Positions 23,973-34,201 of a stretch of 64,000 nt of DNA are shown piece after piece. The position numbers and the translations under genes were made by a program. The notes below the pieces were generated by a model that was given only the letters and a program-made list of their open reading frames with translations, was not told where the DNA came from and did not search any database. Origin of the DNA: Cyprinodon diabolis (lineage: Eukaryota; Chordata; Actinopteri; Cyprinodontiformes; Cyprinodontidae); assembly GCA_030533445.1 (NCBI GenBank), contig CM060070.1:20588001-20652000 (forward strand). Direction: 5' to 3'. How positions within the stretch are numbered: position 1 is the first letter of the stretch; each line of letters begins with the position of its first letter.

Positions 23973-24391
23973 TTTAAAGGCACACCACGGATTTTGTGAC
24001 CTAAAAAGTTGACGCATATGAGTTATTTTAGAGGATTCCTCTGGCCAATATACAGTGGTTGACACTATCAGTGCTACAAGCAGGGCTCCCCACTCACCGT
24101 CATTGGCCAGGTCATGTGACCTGGAAGAACGTATCGCTCCATGGCCACAGGCTCTTATATAGTCTCGGAGCTAAGGCTTTTGCTCTAAAACTTTTCCTCC
24201 TGCTCGACTACTGGTCATGGCTGAGGCAAAAAAAAAGTTTAAACCTTCTGAGGAGGCTAAAAAGAGGAAATGTGAAAGCGATCGTGCACGAGGAAAAACA
24301 ACAGTGAATCTTGGAAAAGGATTTTGTTGGTGGCTGAAAAAGAAGCCGGATGTAAAACCGATTCTCTTTTCCCAAATGTATTATTAGACTG
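23973..24391 (+). mobile_element. 5' part of a TTAA-type transposon with promoter and first exon
   Basis: TTAA (23973-23976) followed by AGGCACACCACGG looks like a transposon terminus of the same general type as those at 4504 and 36073. A TATA-like word cttatatagtc lies at about 24152. An ATG at 24217 in good context opens a frame reading MAEAKKKFKPSEEAKKRKCE, and the piece ends at a splice-donor-like G|gtaagt at 24392. The matching right end was not found, so the copy is probably 3'-truncated. Confidence 0.5.
24217..24391 (+). pseudogene. Broken first exon with basic N-terminus
   Basis: From the ATG the frame gives a lysine-rich start, then SDRARGKTTVNLGKGF, and stops at TAG (24386). Shifting frame after about codon 37 gives VAEKEAGCKTDSLFPNVLLDW, which runs straight into the donor gtaagt. 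The second reading looks like the true continuation, so one frameshift has probably hit the copy. The DRARGKT...VNLG pattern resembles the N-termini of predicted transposon-derived fish proteins, but I cannot name the family. The neighbouring TATA word and TTAA end support a transposon gene. Confidence 0.45.
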
Positions 24392-24667
24392 GTAAGTACT
24401 TTGGTCCTTAAGAAACACCCGCATTCACCCATCACAACAACCATCACACCAAACGTTTCATATAACCAGAAAAATACAGTTCTCTTGGCAAGTGCTAAAC
24501 TCTGACTCATTCATGTGATTATTCGATGAAGAAGGGTTATTCTTCAGGCCAGAGCTCCCCCTGCTCTAGTAAGAGCTTAGATACAACTGCTTGACGAAGG
24601 AAATGTATTCTATGAAGCTCTCTACACCCAGAATTTTTAGGTTCTGCAGCGATATACTTTGTGTAAG

Positions 24668-24861
24668 AGGGGAGTGTGGCCTAGTGGTTAGGGCATTTTG
24701 CTTGTAATCCAGAGGTTCTGAGTTCAAAACCCACTCCCACAGACTGACACTCTGGGTCTCTGAGCAAAGACCCTTAACCCCACACTGCTCCCCATAGGGA
24801 TGGGTTAAATGCAGAGGTAAAAATCTCCCCCATGTGAGATCAATAAAGTTTAATTAATTAA
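24668..24861 (+). mobile_element. tRNA-derived SINE
   Basis: The head carries a box-A-like TGGCCTAGTGGTTA (24677-24690) and a box-B-like GGTTCTGAGTTCAAAACC (24714-24731), the internal RNA polymerase III promoter of tRNA genes. A body with ctgggtctctgagcaaagac and cttaaccccacactgctccc follows, as in the V-SINE/HAmo type of fish SINE. It ends in a short ATTAATTAA tail (about 24850-24861). It is about 190 bases. Orientation is given by box A and box B. It is not a functional tRNA gene because there is no matching acceptor stem. Confidence 0.85.
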
Positions 24862-25379
24862 TGCTTGCAACTATGCATGTCAATATCCACTGCCCCCACC
24901 CTTCACCTCATCAGTTAAAATGGCCCACCACTTTATGGCTTAGTTGTTGTTTCCAATCACCAATAATACCTCAGAGATATATTTAGGGGTGAGGGAATTT
25001 CAAAACTGGAGGTATTGCACAGGTGGCATCCTCTCAAAGTATCACACTAGAATTCACTGAGCTCCTGAGTCTACAGGCTCTTAATACATCTGTGATGATT
25101 GGAACACCTAGTTTGAACTGTCTGGATGGCTGGGTGAATAGTTTTTGCATTAAATGTGTCTTCAAGGTTAAAACATTTAGAGCTTCACTGAGATATATTC
25201 ATCCTCTCCATCAGTTTCAACACAACTCCACAGTGCCTGTGAGCTGCTTGCACATGCAGTGGTGCACTTATGGCATGTTAGGAATCTCAGGACTGTGAAA
25301 AAATCTGCAATACCATCTGTATCAACTAACTTTCTCTCTCTATACTGTAAATACAATATTTTTTTCTACTCTCACTGCA

Positions 25380-25620
25380 GAACAGCAGAAAAGAGGCAGG
25401 AAATAAAGATGTCTTTGCAGTGCTATGGTCAGATGAGACCAAGTTTGTTTATGGGGACTACATGCAAAATGCTACATGTGACATGAAACTGACATGAAAC
25501 CATCAGGCATGGTGATTTGCAAATCATGCAGTGGGTACAGGCTTCAGCAGGGAAGCTAAACAAAATGGATAGAAGCTAAATAAATATCAAAACCTTTCAA
25601 GAGTGTGAACTGTAGAAGTG
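25380..25620 (+). mobile_element. Fossil Tc1/mariner transposase fragment
   Basis: At 25421-25460 the DNA reads VLWSDETKFVYGDY, the motif around the first catalytic aspartate of Tc1-type transposases. Downstream words ('gtgggtacaggcttcagcag' and 'ggaagctaaacaaaatgga') fit the following part with stops. No terminal repeats are visible. It is an old, inactive relic. Confidence 0.65.
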
Positions 25621-26409
25621 TGTTTTATGTTACTGTCATAGGGCACAGTTCCCGAAACATACAGCCAACTAAAAAACTAAAGTGTAATGGTCAAGATCTG
25701 TTATGAAGGCAGCCCAGATCCCTTCAGTTGCACTGTTTTGGAAATTTAAAAGTTATTTAAAACTACTAAGTGGTTCATAACATCCGAATAAAAGTAAAGT
25801 GCAGAATATTTTAAGCATCTCTATTAGGAACTATTTAGCAGTGAACAAAGATCAAGTGCTGTTTGCCTGTTTGCTCCATTCAATTTAAAAATTGGAGATT
25901 ACATCTTAAAAGTATTCATGTCAGTTGTTGTTTTCAAAAATAATGCTAACTACTTGTAGCTGTGCAAGGAAACGGCACATTTATCTGCAGTAGCGTCTAC
26001 AAGATTGTGGTAAATGGCTAGTGCTTTATTGAGCTACAAACCAAGAAAATACCAATATGTCCAATACCAATCACCATATGTTTAAGACACACAGCAAACA
26101 TATTGCTAATCTATGGTGGTGAGAAACAGCAACCCTTTCTTTGGTTGGGTGGTTTAGGGAAAGTTGGTTAAAATTAGTGGTTGAAAAAACAAAAAGAATG
26201 GATGCTGATCAATTTAGCCATAAACTTGACAGAGTAAATTTGCATTTCTAAATACATAAAAGGATTTGTTGTATTGTGTTAATTTAGTACAAGAAATGAC
26301 AATAGCGTTTTGCTCTCTATAGCCAGTACCTATAATCCAATTGGAGAAGAGTGAAGTCCTCTCACAAATCCTATTAGGTAAAATGGGTCTGGACTTCATA
26401 AAGATACCT

Positions 26410-26510
26410 CATTACAGTTGTCGTCTTCTGCTTTATCTGGGTCCGGGTTCGGGGTCGTTGGGGCAGCAGGCTCAGCAGAGACTCCCAGGCCTCCCTCTTC
26501 CTTGAAGAAA
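26410..26510 (+). repeat. Dispersed teleost repeat fragment
   Basis: The wording 'cttctgctttatctgggtcc' followed by ggggtcgttggggcagcaggctcagcag is a short, decayed copy of a very common fish repeat, usually next to (ATCC)n runs. Only about 100 bases are recognisable. Confidence 0.5.
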
Positions 26511-27705
26511 TCAGCCTTTAAGCTAAGCTTATTAGACTAATGGTTGACAAGGATTTTGTTGGTTTTGCTGATGCATCTTGCAACCTTACATCCATACTAC
26601 CTCCTGTCCTCAGCTCCAATCTTGCATATAAACACTTTTTTTCTTGGTGTACCTTCTTGACACCTTTTCTGTTCAGAGTGCACTTAACCTGTGGCCTTGT
26701 CCTGAGTGCTGTAATTCCGCCACCTACACAAGAGGCCCTCCAGACGGCACTTTAGCTTTATTCAGACAAGAGAGATGTAGGGAGGAAATGTCAGGCATAT
26801 TAGAAGAAAAGGACAGGAGGTTGGAGATTTAGGGATGGAGTGTAAAATGCCAGACCTGTTAAAGCTGATGGAGTGATGAAGGTGATGCGTGACAATGTTG
26901 AGCCTAATAGAGGTACAATGATGTGAGGTGCAACAGTGAAGGGGTGTAGGCGTGAAGTGTTACAGTGACAGCATTGTTGGCATGAGTGCGTGCTTAAAAT
27001 GTAGTTATAATAATAATTGAGACCAAGTTAAACAGTCATGTTGCAGCTCAGTTTGTGAAATGTTTCATCAGCATGCATGTTTAAGAATAGATTGAGTAGA
27101 TGGAAAGATACAGAAGTAGGCATACCAGGGCTGAAGCACCAGCAGACGGGTTTATCAGAATGAATGTGGTTCAACAAAGGCTTTTCAGTCGCATATTTCA
27201 GTGACACGCAGCACTCAAAGCTCATAACTTTTACTCAGTTTATCTATGACATCACCTTCAAACAGTGCAGTGCTTCAATGGGAACTGTTATAATGAAAGG
27301 TTCCTTATTTAAATGTGACTACAATTTCAGTAATTTCCACTGGGCAAATCTTAGCAGATGGCATAACCATGCAAACCATGTCAACCATCCCTGGCAAAAC
27401 TGTTCATTCCTTACACTTGAACTTTTTGTCATATTAGCTGTTTGATATATGAAATCTCCATCTCAAAATCTGTGTATGGAAAACTGCAATATAATGGCCT
27501 GGTTTGGATGCAATATTTCTTTGGATATAAAATTTTAAGTGACATGCATCCCAATAATAATAATAACCATGACATGAGAGTACTAAAACCCCTACAAACA
27601 CATAAATGATGCTAATAAACAAAAAACATATATAGAAAATTTGTTACAAGTAGCAAAATATGCTTATTTAAGAAAAGCTTTAAACTAGCTCCATGTAAAG
27701 GGAGT

Positions 27706-27942
27706 GCCCCAGACCACTAGGGGGAGACAATCACCAACTGCTAAGGAATCAGATCCTTAATAAAAGGGTGCTCAGAGAGATTATGTTTAGATTAATTTAA
27801 AACTTACCTTTTATCCTTGGCTATGTTTTATTTTTATTTATTTCTTTTTTCTTTTTTCTTGCGGGTCTAATCCAAAACGTTTTATAGTAATATTTATGGT
27901 CCCATATAAGTTGATGATTGTCTCCACCTAGTGGTCTGGCAT
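27706..27942. mobile_element. Short inverted-repeat element (MITE-like)
   Basis: The left arm 27706-27737 and right arm 27911-27942 are about 30-base inverted repeats. On the left CCAGACCACTAGGGGGAGAC is followed by AATCACCAAC. On the right, read in reverse, CCAGACCACTAGGTGGAGAC is followed by AATCATCAAC. The 170 bases between have no open frame. The arms could pair in RNA or DNA. No clear target duplication is seen and the superfamily is unknown. Confidence 0.65.
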
Positions 27943-29289
27943 ACTACCGTTAAAAGGAGCTTGTTCTCAGCTGTTCTTAACTTGGATTGTTTGGTTTTTT
28001 TTGTCATATGCAGCTTTTTTCCGTTTCATATGTTTTTCTTGTGCTAGCATCATTAGTATTTGCAATGTTTTAATTGGGCAGCATGTTTATGAATGTAGAG
28101 CATATCTGCAGCATTCTGCTCACTTTTAAAGGGGTTGCAGAATTTCTCTTTTGCTGTGTTTTTTCCATTGAATGTGTTTTGTGTGTTGTGTGTTATTTGA
28201 AAACGCATTTGTTTTGTCTTTGCAGAATTGTTTTTATTGCTGAACATTAATGTATTGGAGGCACATTTGCACCCATCAGCCACTATACTTTTGATTAAAA
28301 AATTCCTGTTATATTTTGATCTGCTCTGTCTGACTCACACCTTCTGACTTAAATTTGTGCTCCCTCTTTCTTAAATATTCCAACACTGAAAGCTGTCACA
28401 GTGAGAAGTGAAATACATTTCTCCATGGACAGCTCTGACAGGGCTGTTGTGACCTCATCACTTGTTGACTGACGTGGCCATTTAAGGTCTCTCACATGCA
28501 CGCAGCCTCACAAGCAGCTTCTGATAGATATTCCTGTGGGTCCCAACCTTTGTCATGATGCAGTCAGCATCTCTTGACTGGGGACCATAGCTCCAGTTCA
28601 GCAGCTGTCATATGCCTGCTAGCTTTGCATCTTCTCCATTTTAGGTTTGCGTCTTTTCAAAGCTAAGGGGGAGACATTGATTCTAACAGTACAAAAATGT
28701 TTAAGCTTGTTTTCTTTCCACCGTTACATTTTCACTGATGTGAACACAGCACTAATGAGCTTATATATAGTAGAGAGCCTTGAGTTGCTTGGCCAAGGTA
28801 AAGTCAACAAAGCCTGTAGAGGACAATATCCACCAAGGCAGAGAATAATGGAAGACAAAATCAAGGCAACACAGAAAGAAGTAAGCCATCTCTCAGAACG
28901 TTCTCACCATGTAGCTGGTATAGTTTACAGAAGCATCTGTGCAGAATACTAACTGAAGACTCCCAGGTCAAAATGGCAGCCACCGCCCAAGGTGGAGGAG
29001 AATTTCAGAGCTAAGCTCCAGATAGAAACAGAAGAAAATATTTGTGGCCGTCTAACCAGACATTGTGATCATTGATAAGCAGCAGATGACAGCTGTAGTG
29101 ATCGATGTGGGCATCCCAAATGATGGCAATGAGAAAAAATTAACATGACATACTGTAAAAATACCAAGGGCTCAGGGAAGAACTAGAAAGAGCCTGGAAA
29201 GTGAACACAACTGTAGCACACGTGGTCACTGGAGCACTCGGAGCAGAAACCCCCCAACTGGAGTAATGGCGAAACATCAGACATGTCAT

Positions 29290-29955
29290 TCATTTCAACT
29301 CAATTCAGTTTATTTATATAGCGCCAATTCACAAAACTTCATCTCAAGGCACTTTATAGTTCCCCAGATCATACAGTCAAATTGATTAAAAGTTTTTTAA
29401 GGAAAACCAGTTGATTGCATCGACTCATTGACTCGAAGGCAATCCCTCACACTAAGCATGCTTGTAGCGACAGAGGAGGGAAAAAACTCCCTTTTAACAG
29501 GGAAAACCTCCAGCAGAACCAGGCTCAGTGTGAGCGGCCATCTGCTGAGACCGAATGGGGTTGGAGGAGACAGAAGCAGAGATACAGAAAGAAGCAGAGC
29601 TACAAAAGGCAACTCTAAAAGGCGTAAACACACAGCCAGGCAGACAAGCTCCAAACCAGCTCCCATGTCAGAGGATGAAGAGAGCACATCCAGCCAGTCT
29701 CAGTCAGAGAAACAGGACTACACTGAAAAACAGGCCGATCTCCAACATCTATAAACAAAGGTGTCGTTGGCAGCAGCACAGCTGATATTTCTCCAGGATG
29801 GAGTCACAGCCAAACAGGAACAGACCAGATGAAGCTACTATGAGGAAAAAGCAGAGAGAGCATAATGTTAGAGATGGAACTAACAGATTCTGCAGAGTAG
29901 GAGAACAGAGATAGAATGAAGCAGAATGATGAAAATCATTCAAACCATTCAAAAT
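29290..29955 (+). repeat. Dispersed teleost repeat, long segment
   Basis: It starts with cagtttatttatatagcgcc and 'atctcaaggcactttatag', continues through aaaaaactcccttttaacag and a purine-rich block, and ends with gagaacagagatagaatgaa. The first 250 bases repeat the 3405-3640 copy; the last 50 bases resemble the start of the 50930 copy. The overlapping frames here (for instance 29428-29754) are repeat sequence with no domain. Confidence 0.75.
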
Positions 29956-32074
29956 CCCTCACCAAATAAATATATACGGGTTATAACTACAAATGTTTTT
30001 TTACCAGCCTCAGTGATAATCAAGGTCCTTTATCAAAAAAAACATTATTCAGAAACCTACACACCTCATAATTATAATAATCCAATTATAAAACAATCTA
30101 AGTTTTTTACTGTTGCATAATTGGTTAAATCATTTATAGGTCATGGCATGGTTTTAAACATTCAAAGCATTGCATCTGATGATTACCTTAAAAAAATGAT
30201 AAAGTTTATACACAGTTTACCACTGGTTTATGTGCCAACAAATCTCTGAGATTTTCTGTTTATTCTACTTGAATAAATAACATATATTTTGAAAGGATTC
30301 TTAGGGTACCAATACATTGCAACAGATTGCGTTGATAAATTATCTTTTTGTAATGTCGACACACTCACACCCACATCACTAAATTATTTTTTCTCAAATC
30401 TTAGGTGTTTCTAGATTATATTGTGAAATTGTGTTGGCAGACTTAAAAAAAAAAAAAAAAAATCAATCAATAATGGTATTCTTACGCTGAGCTTAGTAAT
30501 ATATGTCTTTTTTTTTTGGTAAGATTTTCCACCTAATCTACCTATTGGCCAATGCTTCTACTGCAAAAAAAAAATCTTAATTGGGCCGACAAAGGATAAT
30601 TGCAAATTTGAGGAAAATAATTTCTGCCGAGCCAATCTATTTTTGATTTATATCAGAAATGATTTAGAGGATGATATATGATGTGCCAAATTTATGGACT
30701 TAATTACTCTTTAATTATCCCAAATCACACCTTCAGGACACAACAGAAGCACGTGGGGAAATGAGGATAGTTCACTGTTACACTAAAGGGTTCCTGATGA
30801 AATACTGAAAATATTTCAAACGCGTTGTAGAGGTAGATATGTAACCTTTTTATCTGATTGTCTTTTTTGACTTCTGTGATAAAGACAAATTATCTGATAC
30901 AAACGGGAGTAAAAAACTTGATGACATCTGGCTTTTACAAAGCTTACATATAATCAGGCTTTCTTTAAATTGAGATAATAGTGCCGATGTGAAAAAAGGT
31001 GCAGCCTAAGGAAGGATTGAGAGTTAACAGAAACTTAGCTTACTTTTCTGTACCAGTCGCACATTCACATTTGTATTTTAAAATCATTTTCTTTTTTATT
31101 AAATAAACACCTGCACTTGCATTATATTTGTTACTTGAGCTCAAATTTAACACATTTTTTTATCTGTTTGTCCTTCTCGCCTCTTCTGACTCGCATCATC
31201 CGTCAGCCCGCTCTTTCTCGTGCTCTTGTCTTGTCAGTTACTCAATCCATCACTGATGTTTTCCTCCCTCACTTTGCTTTCTTCTCCTCTAGCATTTCGT
31301 CTCCGTCTCCTCTTCACTCCCACTCCCTCCCTTGCTTTCGCACACCCACCCGTTTTTCCATCCATCAGTCTTTCAAACGATGGAGCTGTTCAGGTGATTT
31401 CCATGCACTTTGCTTAATATATGCTGATGATAATAACCTATCGACCCACTGCTGTAGAAATATATGCATTTCCTCTCTTTCCATCCATCCTTTGTTTAGA
31501 CCAGGGGTAAAGCGTGGAGGGCAAGAGTGGATCGCCACTTGATTGAGCATTGATGCTAACAGCCGTCAGCTTTCAGGCTGAGTGAGGAGATGAAAGCATT
31601 TGTTTCTCTGATTCATTCTCTGTTCACTTTAACAAACAAAACAACAGACATTTATATAATGCTGATGTAAATAATGGTGATGTAAATGTTATTATTCATT
31701 TTTCACTCAATGTTATGTTGAACCTACAGTATGAGACTAAAGCCTGATTGATGTTGGTTCAAAACATTTCGAATGGTACAATTGTTTTTTCTTAAACAAA
31801 ATTAGATTACATGGTCTTTGCATTTGAAAGATATGGTAAAAAGAAACACCAGTTCAGTTATTTACAAAAAGGTCATAAGGATTTTGATAAAAATAAATGT
31901 CAATTAGAGTCTTGTTCTTGTAACATCCACACTGAAAAGGAAGGTGAATGTATGTTTAGAAAAAACCCAAATCAGTTTTTGACCAAAAACAAGTTTTTAT
32001 TAAACACCTAAACGAAGCATGACAGAGTATTCTAATGATACTCGTACCTGTGGTCAAAACACAGAGCTAAAGCA

Positions 32075-32700
32075 GACTTAGAAAACTTTTATTGTCATTT
32101 TGGATACACAGAGTGTATACAAAAAGAAATTTCCTTTTGTACAGCTTTCCTTTCCGCAGCAGTGATCAAATGTAAACAGTGTGGAAGAAAAAACATGGTG
32201 CAAAAAAACGGATTGATACAGAAGTTCAGAGCATTAAATATGTATGGTGCAAATATGCTGTATTTTGGTTTGATGCTATCAGTTTGATGCAGAATCTGTG
32301 ACATGATTTAGAGTTTCCTCAACAGTTCAGCCGTCTGATGGCAGTGGGGAAGAAACTGTTCCAGAATCTGCTGAACCTGCATTGAATGCTGCAAAGCCTG
32401 TTCCCAGAGGGCAGCAAGGAGAACAGTGTATGTTGGTGGTGTGAGGGGTCATTGATGATGTTACTGGCTCGGGACACACAGTGCATGGATGAAATATCTT
32501 TAATATGAGGGAAGAGGAGCCCCGATGATCTTCACTGCTGTTCTCACCGCACTTCTCACTTTCTTCCAGTCTGAGGCGCTGATCCCGTTGAGCTAACGTT
32601 AGAGCTCATGTAGTTTGGCAGTTTAATACTGTGTTTCTTTTTACAATGGTAAATGTTGAGCACCTTATAGATGGATTAATTCTGGATTTGCTTACTAAGC
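32075..32700 (-). mobile_element. LINE 3'-end copy 1, chimeric
   Basis: On the reverse strand this encodes the degraded C-terminus of a LINE reverse transcriptase-type ORF2, followed by a 3' tail that ends 'gacaataaaagttttctaag'. Near 32584 the LINE similarity stops and another sequence, 'tgagctaacgttagagctca' and on to about 32700, is joined. Copy 3 (39538-40198) has the same joint. It is non-functional. The clade (Rex1/L2/CR1 group) is a guess from the ORF wording. Confidence 0.7.
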
Positions 32701-33050
32701 CTGGCTGGACCGGTGTTGAACCGAGCCATCAGCTCCGGGGCTTCTCCGGGTCCGAAGCCAGCCACTGACGGAGCGACTGAACCCAACCCGGAGAGAGTAT
32801 GCATCCCCCGCCTGCTTTATTGTGCACGAAGCCTTGGCTAACGTCACCGGGCCATGTTCGGTCGCTCGGTCCCCCCGCTGGTTCCCTCCCCCCCGTCAGC
32901 CGGAGTTGCCGAACCAGCATCGGAGCTCACGGCTCGGTTCAGTGCCCAGTGTGTTTCGACCAAGTGCTGCACTGTAGTTGACCAAAATCCCAGATGATTT
33001 TGAAATTCCCCCGGACTTTTTTTTAGGTATGAAAAGTAGGACATATCTGG
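32700..33050. other. GC-rich non-coding block
   Basis: This stretch is unusually GC-rich for the intron, with C runs and many CG dinucleotides. It lies between the LINE copy and the hAT element. Overlapping frames on both strands show no domain. It may be another repeat, but I cannot define its ends. Confidence 0.4.
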
Positions 33051-33079
33051 TAAAAAGAGGGTGTCTGGTCACCCTAGGT

Positions 33080-34201
33080 CAGGGGTCGGCAATTCAAACT
33101 GCTCAAAGAGCCATACTGAACCAAAAAAACGAAAAATAAATCTGTCTGGAGCCGCAAAAATGTAAAAGTCTTATATATGTCTCGTATGGCAACACGGGCT
33201 CTAAGTGTATTAGACCACTATAAAAAAGGACTTTTCTATAGTGGTCTATGCTTATATAATAAGCATTCATGATTCAATGTTTATCCTGGAGCAATTGTCA
33301 CATAGCTGCATGAGGTGAGGGAGGAGCAGTGAACACTTTCACCGTGCGCTGCTTCACCACCCTTCACCGCATGGTTTGAGTTTTGTTGCATTGATGAAAT
33401 TATAGAAACACAATAAAGGAATCTTTCTATGGTGGACGTGTTTCTCTTGGGAGGAGTTGACTGAGTCATGAGGAACCAAGCAGGAACTGACATCCATCAG
33501 AGCAGAGCTTTCTAACCCCGAAATCCCACATCCTCCGTCACCAGCGTTCCCTAGTGTGATTTATATTTTTAGGATTTGGGAAAAAAATTGAATTAGGTTA
33601 ACATCCCTGCATCAGAGCACTACCTGTTTGATCTGTGGACGATTTTCCATCCTATCAGCGAAACTGGCAGCAGTAGTGGAGTTTGGATTTGCAAACCACT
33701 TTTACTCTAACTCCCAACTTGGTGGTCGGCTGCATATTTAGCTTGCCTTCCCTTGAAATGCCTTTCCAAATTTTTATTTTTATTTTTTTGACAACCTCTT
33801 ATTACAAAGCAAAAATGCAGGCAATCCTTCCGCATTGATAATTAAAGCTCTATTTGCTCCATTCTTTGAATCCTCTTTTCTCATCAGCTATCTTATTTTT
33901 TTTCCCTCTGGGATCCATGGTCCGAGACACACCCGCCTATTTGTTTGCCTGGCACTGTGCCACGCTGACAGCAAGTTCTGACCACTGATCTCTATGGCTA
34001 TGACGCCAATTATTGTTTAAATGTATTTGTTATACAAATATTTACAGCATTGGAAAACATAATTAATTCTTGTTTGACCTCCTGCACACCATATAAAAAA
34101 AATAAAAAATCGATTTTCATACATTTTTGAAGGAGAGGTAGCCAAAAGGGGGGCGCTAAAGATCTGAATACGGTTCCGGAGCTGCGGGCTGCCGACCCCC
34201 A
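33080..34201. mobile_element. Non-autonomous hAT element
   Basis: The left end is CAGGGGTCGGCAATTC. The right end read in reverse is GGGGGTCGGCAGCCCGCAG, with the familiar 'agctccggaaccg' and 'ctttagcgcc' words that mark fish hAT termini. Eight-base flanks CCCTAGGT (33072-33079) and CCTTAGGC (34202-34209) match in six positions, as expected for an old hAT target duplication. No transposase frame is present in the 1.1 kb interior, so it would need an enzyme in trans. Confidence 0.78.

Noticed and set aside
24668..24740. A tRNA gene
   Set aside because: Box A and box B are present but no acceptor stem or correct length; the following body and tail show it is a SINE.
29397..29785. Charged frames around 29428-29754
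   Set aside because: They fall in a dispersed repeat with copies elsewhere in the window and show no domain.
31117..31545. 141-codon frame rich in Ser/Leu/Phe
   Set aside because: CT-rich intron sequence; no family resemblance and no splice-consistent junctions with raver2.
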